In this document: positions 47,985-56,532 of the stretch, piece after piece | Position numbering within the stretch: the stretch's first letter is position 1 | Layout of the letters: each line of letters begins with the position of its first letter | DNA from: Ga0077527 sp964486865 | GTDB taxonomy: Bacteria > Pseudomonadota > Gammaproteobacteria > Burkholderiales > SG8-41 | Direction: 5' to 3' | Assembly (NCBI GenBank): GCA_964486865.1 | Contig: CAZAOZ010000003.1 | Location: 1 to 64,000, forward strand | Length of the DNA: 64,000 nt | Position numbers and translations under genes: made by a program | The notes under the pieces: model-generated | What the model was told of the DNA's origin: nothing | Databases searched by the model: none | The model's input: only the letters and a program-made list of their open reading frames with translations

Positions 47985-49526
47985 TCAGTAAGTGCCGTTC
48001 TGCTTCCAGTCCTTGATCGCGTCGGTGAGCCTGGCTTCGTCATCCTTGCTCAAATCCTTGGTGTCTTCGATGCGTTTGACGAGATCGCCGAACTTGGCCT
48101 TGATGTAGTCACGCATCGAATTCTCGGCGCCCAGCGCTTTCTTGACGTCGATGCTGTCGAAGTACCCGCCGCTGACGGCAAACAGCGTCAGCGCCATTTC
48201 CCAGACCTGCAGCGGTTCATACTGCGGTTGCTTCATCAGTTCCGTCACCAGGCGACCGCGCTCCAGCTGCTTGCGGGTGGCTTCGTCGAGATCGGAAGCA
48301 AACTGCGCAAAAGCAGCGAGCTCGCGATACTGCGCCAGCGCCAGACGCACGCCGCCGCCGAGTTTTTTGATGACCTTGGTCTGCGCGGCGCCGCCGACGC
48401 GCGACACGGAAATACCGGCGTTGATCGCGGGCCGGATGCCGGCATTGAACAAGTCGGTTTCCAGGAAGATCTGGCCGTCGGTAATCGAAATCACATTGGT
48501 CGGCACGAAAGCGGTCACGTCGCCGGCCTGGGTTTCAATCACCGGCAGCGCAGTCAGCGAGCCGGTCCTGCCTTTGACCGCCCCCTTGGTGAAGGCTTCA
48601 ACATATTCTTCGTTCACCCGCGCGGCACGCTCCAGCAGGCGTGAATGCAGGTAGAACACGTCGCCGGGGTAGGCTTCGCGGCCCGGCGGGCGGCGCAGCA
48701 GCAGCGATACCTGGCGATAGGCCCAGGCCTGCTTGGTCAAGTCGTCATAAATGATCAGCGCGTCCTGACCGCGGTCGCGGAAATATTCGCCCATGGTGCA
48801 GCCGGAGTAGGGTGCAATGAACTGCATCGCGGCAGATTCAGATGCCGTTGCAGCGACCACGATGGTGTATTCCATCGCGCCATGTTCCTCGAGCTTGCGC
48901 ACCACGTTCTTGACTGACGAGGCTTTCTGGCCGATCGCGACATAGATGCAAATGAGCTCTTTGCCCTTCTGGTTGATGATGGTATCCAGCGCCACCGCGG
49001 TCTTGCCGGTCTGCCGATCGCCGATAATCAGTTCGCGCTGGCCGCGGCCGACCGGCACCATGGCGTCAATCGACTTCAGCCCCGTCTGCACCGGCTGCGA
49101 CACCGATTTGCGGGCAATCACGCCCGGCGCGACTTTCTCGATCACGTCCGTCATCTTGGCGTTGATCGGGCCCTTGCCGTCAATCGGCTCGCCCAGCGAG
49201 TTGACCACGCGACCGATCAGTTCAGGTCCCACCGGCACCTCGAGAATACGGCCCGTGGTTTTGACGGTGTCACCTTCGGAGATGTGTTCGTAAGCACCCA
49301 GAATCACCGCGCCGACCGAGTCGCGCTCAAGGTTCAGCGCGAGGCCGAAGGTGTTCTTGGAGAATTCCAGCATTTCGCCCTGCATCACATCGGCGAGACC
49401 GTGAATGCGGCAGATGCCGTCGGTCACCGAAATCACCGTGCCCTGGGTGCGCGCTTCCGCGCTGCCGCCCAGATTCTGAATCCGGCTTTTGATGAGTTCG
49501 CTGATTTCGGAAGGATTGAGTTGCAT
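47985..49526 (-). CDS. atpA: ATP synthase F1 alpha subunit
   Basis: 513 residues. The N-terminal beta-barrel (SVTDGICRIHGLADV) is followed by the P-loop GDRQTGKTAVALD near residue 169, with arginine-finger region SVSRVGGAAQ near residue 370. It carries non-catalytic nucleotide sites and the arginine finger for catalysis. The N-terminal residues MQLNPSEISELIKSRI bind delta. The gene is 9 bases after atpH. Confidence 0.97.
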   Translation of the reverse strand: MQLNPSEISELIKSRIQNLGGSAEARTQGTVISVTDGICRIHGLADVMQGEMLEFSKNTFGLALNLERDSVGAVILGAYEHISEGDTVKTTGRILEVPVGPELIGRVVNSLGEPIDGKGPINAKMTDVIEKVAPGVIARKSVSQPVQTGLKSIDAMVPVGRGQRELIIGDRQTGKTAVALDTIINQKGKELICIYVAIGQKASSVKNVVRKLEEHGAMEYTIVVAATASESAAMQFIAPYSGCTMGEYFRDRGQDALIIYDDLTKQAWAYRQVSLLLRRPPGREAYPGDVFYLHSRLLERAARVNEEYVEAFTKGAVKGRTGSLTALPVIETQAGDVTAFVPTNVISITDGQIFLETDLFNAGIRPAINAGISVSRVGGAAQTKVIKKLGGGVRLALAQYRELAAFAQFASDLDEATRKQLERGRLVTELMKQPQYEPLQVWEMALTLFAVSGGYFDSIDVKKALGAENSMRDYIKAKFGDLVKRIEDTKDLSKDDEARLTDAIKDWKQNGTY

Positions 49527-49535
49527 GTATTGCTC

Positions 49536-50084
49536 CTAGTGGGTCAACGCGGCGGCCATCGCATCCAGCCTGCCGCGCACCGTTGCATCAATGACTTTGT
49601 CGCCGACGACGATTTTCACGCCGCCGATCAGTTGCGGATCAATTTCGACCTTGGCGGTGATCTTGCGCTTGAACTTCGCTTCCAGCGTGGCAACCAGCGT
49701 CTTCACCTGGTCGTCGCCGATCGGCAGCGCGGAGATCACCTGCGCCTCGAGCACGCCTTCATGCTCGCGCTTCAGGTTTTCATACAACCCGCGTATGTGC
49801 GGGGTCAGTTCCAGGCGGTTGTTCTGCACCAGGACCCGGATGAAGTTGCGCGCCTCATTGGCGACCGGCGCATCAAGCTTGTCGCCGATGACGCCGAGCA
49901 CCAGCGCTTCGAGCTGCTGCGCGCTGACGTTCGGGTCGCTGATGATCGCCTGCACGCGGGCGTCGCCGACCACTGCGTCGAGATTCATCAGCACATCAGA
50001 CCACTGAGCCAGCGCGTTCTTTTCGCGCGCGATCCTGTACACCGCTTCAGCGTAGGGACGGGCAATGGTTACCGGTTCGGCCAT
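49536..50084 (-). CDS. atpH: ATP synthase F1 delta subunit
   Basis: 182 residues. An N-terminal helical bundle (VTIARPYAEAVYRIAREKNALAQW) binds alpha; the C-terminal domain (VISALPIGDDQVKTLVATLEAKF, VEIDPQLIGGVKIVVGDKVIDATVRGRLDAM) contacts subunit b. It forms the peripheral stalk top. The gene lies 18 bases after atpF. Confidence 0.95.
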   Translation of the reverse strand: MAEPVTIARPYAEAVYRIAREKNALAQWSDVLMNLDAVVGDARVQAIISDPNVSAQQLEALVLGVIGDKLDAPVANEARNFIRVLVQNNRLELTPHIRGLYENLKREHEGVLEAQVISALPIGDDQVKTLVATLEAKFKRKITAKVEIDPQLIGGVKIVVGDKVIDATVRGRLDAMAAALTH

Positions 50085-50102
50085 GTATCGGGCTGCCTGT
50101 GA

Positions 50103-50573
50103 TTACAGTTGCCGCTGCATCGCGGCGAGCATGTCGGCGTGCGCCTTGGCATCGACTTCGCGCTTGAGGATCTGCTCGGCGCCGGCCACCGCGAGAGCGG
50201 CGACCTGCGTACGCAACGCTTCCCTGGCGCGGGCGACTTCCTGATCGATCTCGGCCCTGGCGCCGGCCACCAGCCGGTCGCCTTCGACCTTGGCCGACGT
50301 TTTGGCGTCTTCGATCATCTGGCTGGCACGCTTCTCGGCCTGGGCGACGATGTCGGTCGCGCGTCCGCGCGCCTGCGCGATGGCCGCATCGGCATCCTTT
50401 GCTGCGCGCTCCAGCGACTGCCGGCCTTCTTCGCCGGCCGCAAGCCCGTCCGCGATCTGCTTCTGGCGGGCTTCGAGGGCCTTGATCAAATGCGGCCAGA
50501 TCAGCGTCTTGCAAAAGAAAATGAAGACGAAAAACGTGATTGCCTGCGCAATCATCGTGACGTTTAGGTTCAT
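50103..50573 (-). CDS. atpF: ATP synthase Fo b subunit
   Basis: 156 residues, family length. An N-terminal membrane helix (about 5-25, MIAQAITFFVFIFFCKTLIW) is followed by a long coiled coil rich in Ala, Arg and Glu to the C terminus (LEARQKQIADGLAAGEEG and onward). A dimer of b forms the peripheral stalk joining a to delta. It is flanked closely by atpE and atpH. Confidence 0.95.
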   Translation of the reverse strand: MNLNVTMIAQAITFFVFIFFCKTLIWPHLIKALEARQKQIADGLAAGEEGRQSLERAAKDADAAIAQARGRATDIVAQAEKRASQMIEDAKTSAKVEGDRLVAGARAEIDQEVARAREALRTQVAALAVAGAEQILKREVDAKAHADMLAAMQRQL

Positions 50574-50608
50574 GGACTTCCCCTGCGGGAATGGTTACTG
50601 GGCAAAAA

Positions 50609-50881
50609 CTATCTCAGGCTGGCGAGCAGCGGGTTGCCGGTGGCAAACCACAAGGCCAGGCCGACGCCGATAATGAACGACGCGTCGATCAGGCCGAGCA
50701 GCAGGAACACCTTGGCCTGCAGTTGCGGCATCAGTTCGGGCTGGCGGGCCGCGCCTTCAAGAAAGCGGCTGCACATGATGCCCACACCAATACACGCGCC
50801 GGCAGCGCCCAGGCCGATCATCAGGCCGATACCGATACCGGTGTAGGCCTGGATCATCGCAACGAGTTGCATCTTGTCCAT
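50609..50881 (-). CDS. atpE: ATP synthase Fo c subunit
   Basis: 90 residues, two membrane helices forming a hairpin. The first helix is glycine-rich (GIGIGLMIGLGAAGACIGVGIM). The polar loop contains ARQPE. The second helix carries the ion-binding carboxylate as Asp in GLIDASFIIGVGLALWF. There is no Thr pair of the sodium-binding signature nearby, so protons are the likely ion. It forms the rotor ring. The gene lies 45 bases after atpB. Confidence 0.96.
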   Translation of the reverse strand: MDKMQLVAMIQAYTGIGIGLMIGLGAAGACIGVGIMCSRFLEGAARQPELMPQLQAKVFLLLGLIDASFIIGVGLALWFATGNPLLASLR

Positions 50882-50926
50882 CTGGTTCTCCTTTGCAAGA
50901 AACTCAATAAAAACAGAATTTGTAAA

Positions 50927-51733
50927 TCAGTGACTCTCGTGGGCCATCGCCATGTAAACGGCGGTGAGCATCATGAAAATGTAGGCCTGCAGCAAAACAA
51001 TCAGGATGTGGAAAATCGCCCAGAGCAGCGCCAGCGTGCCGCCGAACACCGAGCCGACCAGTCCGGTCGCCGCCCACATCCACAGCAGCATGAAAATGAT
51101 CTCGCCGGCGTAAATGTTGCCGTAGAGCCGCAGTGAGTGGGACAGCGGCTTGGAAATGTACTCGACGAGATTGAACAGGAAATTGAACAGCCACAGCAGC
51201 GGATGGCCGCCGAAGGGCGTGCAGAACAGCTCATGCGTCCAGCCGCCGATACCCTTGACCTTGACGTTGTAGAACAGCATCAGCAGCCATACCGACAGCG
51301 CCAGCGCGAACGTGGTGTTGACGTCGGAAGTCGGCACCGGCTTCCATTCGTGCTGTTGCAGCACATTGCTGGTGAACGCGGCAGCGAGATCGACCGGGAT
51401 GAAATCCATGGCATTCATCAGCAGCACCCACACGAACACCGTCAGCGCGAGCGGCGCGACGAAGGCGCGGTTGCCGTGGAAAATGCCCCTGACCTGGTCA
51501 TCGACGAATTCGATCAGCATCTCGACGGCGGCCTGGCGCTTGTTGGGCACGCCGGCAGTCGCGCCGCGCACCACCCACCACAAAAACCCGAAGCCGATGA
51601 CGCCCAACGCAAAGGCGGTCAGAAAAGTATCAAGGTGCAGCGTCCAGAACGGGCTGTCGCCCAGGGAAACCGTGCGGTTGGTGAGATGATGACCAATATA
51701 GCTGGTCGGCGTCAGTTCTTGTGCTGCAGCCAT
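50927..51733 (-). CDS. atpB: ATP synthase Fo a subunit
   Basis: 268 residues with about five to six membrane helices. The conserved helix PLSHSLRLYGNIYAGEIIFMLL near residue 200 includes the essential Arg that faces the c-ring carboxylate. It forms the two proton half-channels. An N-terminal periplasmic segment contains TPTSYIGHHLTNRTV. It lies 24 bases after atpI. Confidence 0.96.
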   Translation of the reverse strand: MAAAQELTPTSYIGHHLTNRTVSLGDSPFWTLHLDTFLTAFALGVIGFGFLWWVVRGATAGVPNKRQAAVEMLIEFVDDQVRGIFHGNRAFVAPLALTVFVWVLLMNAMDFIPVDLAAAFTSNVLQQHEWKPVPTSDVNTTFALALSVWLLMLFYNVKVKGIGGWTHELFCTPFGGHPLLWLFNFLFNLVEYISKPLSHSLRLYGNIYAGEIIFMLLWMWAATGLVGSVFGGTLALLWAIFHILIVLLQAYIFMMLTAVYMAMAHESH

Positions 51734-51757
51734 CTCTGCTTGTCCCCGAGCTGAAAC

Positions 51758-52126
51758 TTATTCTTTGACCAAAATCGCCATCCGGAATACCACCACCGAA
51801 ACGGCGAACGACATGAACAACGCGGCATGCACGACATCCCGGTAGGATGTCAGCACCCATACCATCTGGAACACGATCAAAACGATTCTGGCGGCTTCGG
51901 CCCTGAACAGCACACGCAACGTGCCGCCCGCCGTCCTGACCCTGCCGCCCGACACCAGCATCGCATACGCAAAATCCGCGACCTGGTTGATGACACCCCC
52001 CAGCACTGCAGAAGCCGCACCGTGCATGCCGGCAAACACCCCCGCCAGCAATCCCAGCCCCACCGTCGCATAAACCTGCCAGCGCAGGGCGCTGCGCATG
52101 GGCCTGCTGTCGATGCGTGCGAACAA
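51758..52126 (-). CDS. atpI: ATP synthase assembly protein AtpI
   Basis: 122 residues from the TTG at 52126, which has GAGG six bases upstream; ATG 52099 is an alternative start giving 113 residues. Four predicted membrane segments (VYATVGLGLLAGVFAG, VLGGVINQVADFAYAMLV, IVLIVFQMVWVL, LFMSFAVSVVVFRMAIL) match AtpI, which helps c-ring assembly. It is the first gene of the atp operon. A good promoter lies just upstream at 52147-52176, leaving a leader of about 15 bases. Confidence 0.88.
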   Translation of the reverse strand: MFARIDSRPMRSALRWQVYATVGLGLLAGVFAGMHGAASAVLGGVINQVADFAYAMLVSGGRVRTAGGTLRVLFRAEAARIVLIVFQMVWVLTSYRDVVHAALFMSFAVSVVVFRMAILVKE

Positions 52127-52146
52127 TCCGGCCTCAGAACTGTGGA

Positions 52147-52176
52147 ATTTTAATGGTTAGTGCGCAGTATCGTCAA
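52147..52176 (-). promoter_or_regulatory. Promoter of the atp operon
   Basis: On the minus strand TTGACG (52176-52171), 18-base spacer, TAAAAT (52152-52147), each five of six against the sigma-70 consensus. It lies in the 78-base parB-atpI gap, immediately before atpI, and is the best operon promoter seen for atpIBEFHAGDC. Confidence 0.75.
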
Positions 52177-52204
52177 ACCATTCTGCGCTGCAACATGGTC
52201 CTGT

Positions 52205-53056
52205 TCAGCGGGTCAGCCGCTGAATCAGGCGATCCAGTTCATCAAGGCTGCCGTAATCAATCACGAGGCTGCCCTTGCCTTTGCGCCGTGCCCTGATCTG
52301 GACGCGCGTGGCCAGTTTTTGCGCAAGATCTTCCTGCAGCCGCGCCACGTCACGATCCATGACTGGGCGCGCCGGTCTGGTGGTCCGCGTGGCCAGTGCA
52401 TCAGCCACGCGCTGTTCCACTTCGCGCACCGACAGCCCCTTGGCCGCGGCTTCGTTGGCCAGTTCCACCTGACGCAACGCCGGCAATGCCAGCAGCGCGC
52501 GGGCATGGCCCATTTCAATGCGGCCTTCGCCGAGCAGCGCCTTGACCGGCGGCGCCAATTCCAGCAATCGCAACAGGTTGGTCACCGTGGTACGCGACTT
52601 GCCGATGGCATCGGCCACCGCCTGATGCGTCAGCGCAAACTCCCTGACCAGGCGATCGATACCGGTGGCCTCTTCGAGCGCGTTGAGATCCTCGCGCTGG
52701 ATGTTTTCGATCAGTGACACGGCCAGCGCCTGCTGATCCGGCACATTGCGCACCAGGACCGGGATCTGGGTCAGCCCGGCGATGCGGGCGGCACGCCAGC
52801 GCCGTTCGCCGGCGATGATTTCATGATTGCCGCCTTCGACCGGCCGCACCAGGATGGGTTGCATGATGCCCTGCGCCTTGATCGACGCTGCCAGCGCATT
52901 CAGCGCCTCCTGATCCATGCGCGTGCGCGGCTGGTACTTGCCCGGCTGCAATGCCGCTACCGGCAACACGGTCACCGCGTCGCCGGCCGCCGGCCGCAGC
53001 GTATCACCGCCCAGCAGCGCGTCCAGCCCGCGACCCAGTCCTTTGGGTTTGATCAT
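52205..53056 (-). CDS. parB: Chromosome-partitioning protein ParB (CTPase)
   Basis: 283 residues. The N terminus (KGLGRGLDALLGG) contacts ParA. The ParB/Srx domain has PVAALQPGKYQPRTRMD and the CTP-binding GERRWRAARIAG near residue 90. The helix-turn-helix is near residues 150-180 (LTHQAVADAIGKSRTTVTNLL). The C-terminal part dimerises. It loads at parS, seen at 56473 and 56501, and slides along DNA to nucleate the segregation complex. It lies 23 bases after parA. Confidence 0.96.
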   Translation of the reverse strand: MIKPKGLGRGLDALLGGDTLRPAAGDAVTVLPVAALQPGKYQPRTRMDQEALNALAASIKAQGIMQPILVRPVEGGNHEIIAGERRWRAARIAGLTQIPVLVRNVPDQQALAVSLIENIQREDLNALEEATGIDRLVREFALTHQAVADAIGKSRTTVTNLLRLLELAPPVKALLGEGRIEMGHARALLALPALRQVELANEAAAKGLSVREVEQRVADALATRTTRPARPVMDRDVARLQEDLAQKLATRVQIRARRKGKGSLVIDYGSLDELDRLIQRLTR

Positions 53057-53079
53057 ATTATACCTTTACAATCAATATC

Positions 53080-53853
53080 TTATGGTAACTCAGCGGCGCG
53101 GTTCAGCATTTCCCCGGCCAGCGCCAGATACGCCTGCGCACCCTTGGATGCGCGGTCGAATTCCAGCGCCGCCAACCCGTGACTGGGGGCTTCGGCCAGG
53201 CGCACATTGCGCGGAATCACGGTGCGGTACACCTTGTCGCCGAAGTGCTGCACCAGTTGCGCCGAAACCTGCTGCGCCAGCATATTGCGCGGATCAAACA
53301 TGGTCCGCAGCAACCCTTCGATCTCCAGCACGGGATTGAGATGCTCGCGCACACGCTTGATGGTCGATACCAGATCACTCAGGCCTTCGAGCGCGTAATA
53401 CTCGCACTGCATCGGAATCATCACCGCCTGCGCTGCAGTCAATCCGTTCACTGTCAGCAGACTTAGCGCGGGCGGGCAGTCGATCAGGATGAAATCGTAT
53501 TCGCCGGCCACCGTCTGCAATGCTTCCTTCAGCCGCGTTTCGCGATGATCGATATCCACCAGATCGACCTCGGCGCCGGCCAGTTCGCGGTTCGACGGCA
53601 GCACATCGTAACCGGCGGTGGGCGCCCGCAGCCGCACCTCATCGATGCGCTTTTCGCCGAGCAGCACGTGATAGACGGTGACCGCAAGATTGCGCTTGTC
53701 GATGCCGCTGCCCATGGTCGCGTTGCCCTGCGGATCGAGATCGACCAGCAGTACGCGCCGGTGGGTCGCAGCGAGGCTCGCCGCCAGATTGACGCCGGTG
53801 GTCGTCTTGCCGACGCCGCCTTTCTGGTTGGTGATGGCAATAATGCGGGTCAT
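53080..53853 (-). CDS. parA: Chromosome-partitioning ATPase ParA
   Basis: 257 residues from the ATG at 53851-53853; a longer reading to 53925 overlaps rsmG and was rejected. Deviant Walker A KGGVGKTT near residue 11, A' motif DLDPQGNATMG near residue 40, and Walker B-like FILIDCPPALSLLT near residue 118. It binds DNA non-specifically as an ATP dimer and is released by ParB, which moves origins apart. It is four bases after rsmG in the mnmG-rsmG-parA-parB cluster. Confidence 0.96.
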   Translation of the reverse strand: MTRIIAITNQKGGVGKTTTGVNLAASLAATHRRVLLVDLDPQGNATMGSGIDKRNLAVTVYHVLLGEKRIDEVRLRAPTAGYDVLPSNRELAGAEVDLVDIDHRETRLKEALQTVAGEYDFILIDCPPALSLLTVNGLTAAQAVMIPMQCEYYALEGLSDLVSTIKRVREHLNPVLEIEGLLRTMFDPRNMLAQQVSAQLVQHFGDKVYRTVIPRNVRLAEAPSHGLAALEFDRASKGAQAYLALAGEMLNRAAELP

Positions 53854-53857
53854 GGTG

Positions 53858-54481
53858 TCAGGCCGGTTGCAATAAGGCGGCATGCCGTTCCGCCTGCAGG
53901 CCCGGCACATGCAGCGGCACCACACCGCGCAGACAAAACTCTTTTGGCACTTGCGCCAGCTCTTCGTGCGGATAAATGCCCTTCATCGCGATCATCACGC
54001 CGGTCCTTGCGCACAGCCGTCCGGCTGACGCGAGGAATTCCGGCAGATCGGAAAATGCACGCGACACCACCGTGTCGAACTGGCGTGGTGGCACCCAGGT
54101 CTCGACGCGCTCGCACACCACATCGACGTTGGCGAGCCGCAGCTCAATGACGGCCTGGCGCAGAAACGTCGCCTTCTTGTGACTGGCGTCGAGCAGCGTG
54201 ACATGCCATTGCGGACGGGCCAATGCCAGCGGAATTCCCGGCAAGCCGGCACCGCTGCCGACGTCGAGCACATGGTCGCCGTGCACGTGCGGCAGCACGG
54301 CCAGCGAATCGAGCACGTGATGCGTGAGCATTTTCTCCGGTTCGCGCACTGCGGTCAGGTTGTAAGCCTGATTCCATTTTTCCACCAGCGCCAGGTAATC
54401 GAGCAGGCGTTGCTGCGCGTCGGCGGAAACATCGACGTTGAGCGCGGCAATGCCGGCAGCCAGTCCGGCGGCGAGACTCAT
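53858..54481 (-). CDS. rsmG: 16S rRNA (guanine-527-N7) methyltransferase
   Basis: 207 residues. The SAM-binding motif is VLDVGSGAGLPGIPLAL near residue 70, with YNLTAVREPEKML and HVLDSLA upstream and VVSRAFSDLPEFL later. It methylates G527 in 16S rRNA. The start overlaps the mnmG stop (four-base ATGA overlap at 54478-54481). Confidence 0.95.
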   Translation of the reverse strand: MSLAAGLAAGIAALNVDVSADAQQRLLDYLALVEKWNQAYNLTAVREPEKMLTHHVLDSLAVLPHVHGDHVLDVGSGAGLPGIPLALARPQWHVTLLDASHKKATFLRQAVIELRLANVDVVCERVETWVPPRQFDTVVSRAFSDLPEFLASAGRLCARTGVMIAMKGIYPHEELAQVPKEFCLRGVVPLHVPGLQAERHAALLQPA

Positions 54482-56373
54482 GCGCGTTTCTTCATCATCA
54501 GTTCCATCCGCTTCAGATGTACCAGCAGCACGGCGATGGCCGCGGGCGTTACGCCGGAAATACGTGATGCCTGTCCCACCGTTTCCGGACGGACGTGACT
54601 GAGTTTCTGCCGGACCTCGATCGACAGGCCGTGGACCTGCGCGTAATCAAGATCAGCGGGCAGCAGCAGCGACTCCTGCTGCGCGCGATGTTCGATCTCG
54701 ACGCTCTGCCGCTCGATGTAGCCATGATATTTGGCCTGAATCTCCACCTGTTCGGCGACCTGCGTATCGGCAACGCCAGGGCCGGCGCCGGGCAGCGTCA
54801 TCAGCTTCGCATAGGACAGTTCAGGCCTGCGCAGCAGATCTGCCAGCGTATGTTCATGTTCCAGCGGTTTGCCCAGTAATGCGGTCGCCTGCGCGGCTGG
54901 CAGCAAGGCGGGGTTGACCCACACCGACTTCAGCCGCTCCTGTTCGCGCGCAATGGCATCGCGCTTGGCCGCAAACACCACCCAGCGATGATCATCAACC
55001 ACGCCGAGCCGGCGACCGGCCTCGGTCAGGCGCAGGTCGGCGTTGTCCTCGCGCAGCGACAGCCGGTATTCGGCGCGGCTGGTGAACATGCGGTACGGCT
55101 CGGACACGCCGCGCGTAATCAGGTCGTCAACCAGTACGCCGAGGTAAGCCTGGTCGCGCGCGGGATGCCATGCCGTCTCGCCGCGCACCGCCAGCGCGGC
55201 ATTGATGCCGGCGAGCAGACCCTGCGCCGCCGCTTCCTCGTAGCCGGTGGTGCCGTTGATCTGTCCCGCGAAAAACAGGCCCGCGACAGCCTTGGTTTCC
55301 AGCGAAGCTTTCAGTCCGCGCGGATCGAAATAATCATACTCGATCGCGTAACCCGGCCGGGTGATGAACGCATGCTCCATACCTTTGATCGAGCGCACCA
55401 CGGCAAGCTGCACGTCGAACGGCAGGCTGGTCGATATGCCATTGGGATAATACTCGTTGACCGTCAGGCCTTCGGGTTCCAGGAAAATCTGGTGCGAAGT
55501 CTTGTCGGCAAAGCGGTGAATCTTGTCTTCGATCGACGGGCAATAGCGCGGGCCGACGCCTTCGATGACGCCGGTGAACATCGGTGAGCGATCAAGCCCG
55601 GCGCGGATCGCATCATGCGTACGCTCATTGGTGTGCGTGATCCAGCACGGCAGTTGCGCCGGATGCTGATCGCGACTGCCGAGAAAGGAAAACACCGGCG
55701 CCGGATCATCACCGGGCTGTTCGGTCAGTTGCGTGAAATCTATGGTGCGGCCGTCGATGCGCGGCGGTGTACCGGTTTTCAGCCGGCCGACGGGCAGCTT
55801 CAGTTCACGCAGCCGCGCGGCCAGGCTGACGGACGGCGGATCGCCGGCGCGCCCGCCCTGATGATGCTGCAAGCCGACGTGTATCAGTCCCGACAAAAAC
55901 GTTCCGGCAGTGAGCACTACCGCATCGGCATCAAAACGCAGACCGATTTGCGTGACCACGCCGGTGACCCGATCCCCTTGCACGATCAGGTCATCCACGG
56001 CCTGCTGGAATACCGACAGATTCGGCTGGTTCTCGATACGCCTGCGGATGGCGCCGCGATACAGCACGCGGTCGGCTTGCGCCCGCGTCGCGCGCACTGC
56101 AGGCCCCTTGCGCGAATTGAGCATGCGAAACTGGATACCTGCTTCATCCGTGGCTGCAGCCATGGCGCCGCCCAGCGCATCGACCTCCTTGACCAAGTGC
56201 CCTTTGCCGATGCCGCCGATGGACGGATTGCAGGACATCTGGCCCAGCGTCTCGATACTGTGGGTCAGCAGCAGCGTACGCCGGCCCATGCGCGCGCTGG
56301 CTAATGCCGCCTCAGTGCCGGCATGGCCGCCACCGATCACAATTACTTCAAATTTTTCAATAGGTTGCGTCAT
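54478..56373 (-). CDS. mnmG: tRNA uridine-5-carboxymethylaminomethyl modification enzyme MnmG
   Basis: 631 residues. The FAD site VIGGGHAGTEAALASARMG near residue 10, then SCNPSIGGIGKGHLVKEVDALGG and TGTFLSGLIHVG. The middle contains RYCPSIEDKI and the GINGTTGYEEAAAQG segment, with the C-terminal MnmE-binding domain (LRRPELSYAKLM). With MnmE it modifies wobble uridine in tRNAs. It is separated from mnmE by 159 bases holding two parS sites. Confidence 0.97.
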   Translation of the reverse strand: MTQPIEKFEVIVIGGGHAGTEAALASARMGRRTLLLTHSIETLGQMSCNPSIGGIGKGHLVKEVDALGGAMAAATDEAGIQFRMLNSRKGPAVRATRAQADRVLYRGAIRRRIENQPNLSVFQQAVDDLIVQGDRVTGVVTQIGLRFDADAVVLTAGTFLSGLIHVGLQHHQGGRAGDPPSVSLAARLRELKLPVGRLKTGTPPRIDGRTIDFTQLTEQPGDDPAPVFSFLGSRDQHPAQLPCWITHTNERTHDAIRAGLDRSPMFTGVIEGVGPRYCPSIEDKIHRFADKTSHQIFLEPEGLTVNEYYPNGISTSLPFDVQLAVVRSIKGMEHAFITRPGYAIEYDYFDPRGLKASLETKAVAGLFFAGQINGTTGYEEAAAQGLLAGINAALAVRGETAWHPARDQAYLGVLVDDLITRGVSEPYRMFTSRAEYRLSLREDNADLRLTEAGRRLGVVDDHRWVVFAAKRDAIAREQERLKSVWVNPALLPAAQATALLGKPLEHEHTLADLLRRPELSYAKLMTLPGAGPGVADTQVAEQVEIQAKYHGYIERQSVEIEHRAQQESLLLPADLDYAQVHGLSIEVRQKLSHVRPETVGQASRISGVTPAAIAVLLVHLKRMELMMKKRA

Positions 56374-56472
56374 TTTTGCGGCGCGTCAAACCAAATCTGC
56401 GGGCGCACAGGCACGGGCGCGCATGATAGCCTAAATCCGGTAAGCAAAAAAGCCGAGGTGACGCTGACTGCA

Positions 56473-56488
56473 TGTTTCACGTGAAACC
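56473..56488. other. parS site (first)
   Basis: TGTTTCACGTGAAACC, fifteen of sixteen against the near-universal TGTTTCACGTGAAACA. It lies between mnmE and mnmG, about 2.5 kb from parA-parB, where ParB would load. Confidence 0.88.
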
Positions 56489-56500
56489 AGGGCCTGATCC

Positions 56501-56516
56501 TGTTTCACGTGGAACA
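56501..56516. other. parS site (second)
   Basis: TGTTTCACGTGGAACA, also fifteen of sixteen, with the mismatch inside the right half-palindrome. It lies 12 bases from the first site, with parallel orientation by symmetry. Two sites so close may load ParB cooperatively. Confidence 0.82.
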
Positions 56517-56532
56517 AGGCTCCCGCTGGCCG

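Noticed and set aside
53854..53925. Longer ParA start
   Set aside because: It overlaps rsmG and encodes a Cys/Arg-rich stretch; the ATG at 53853 begins the conserved MTRIIAITNQKGG.
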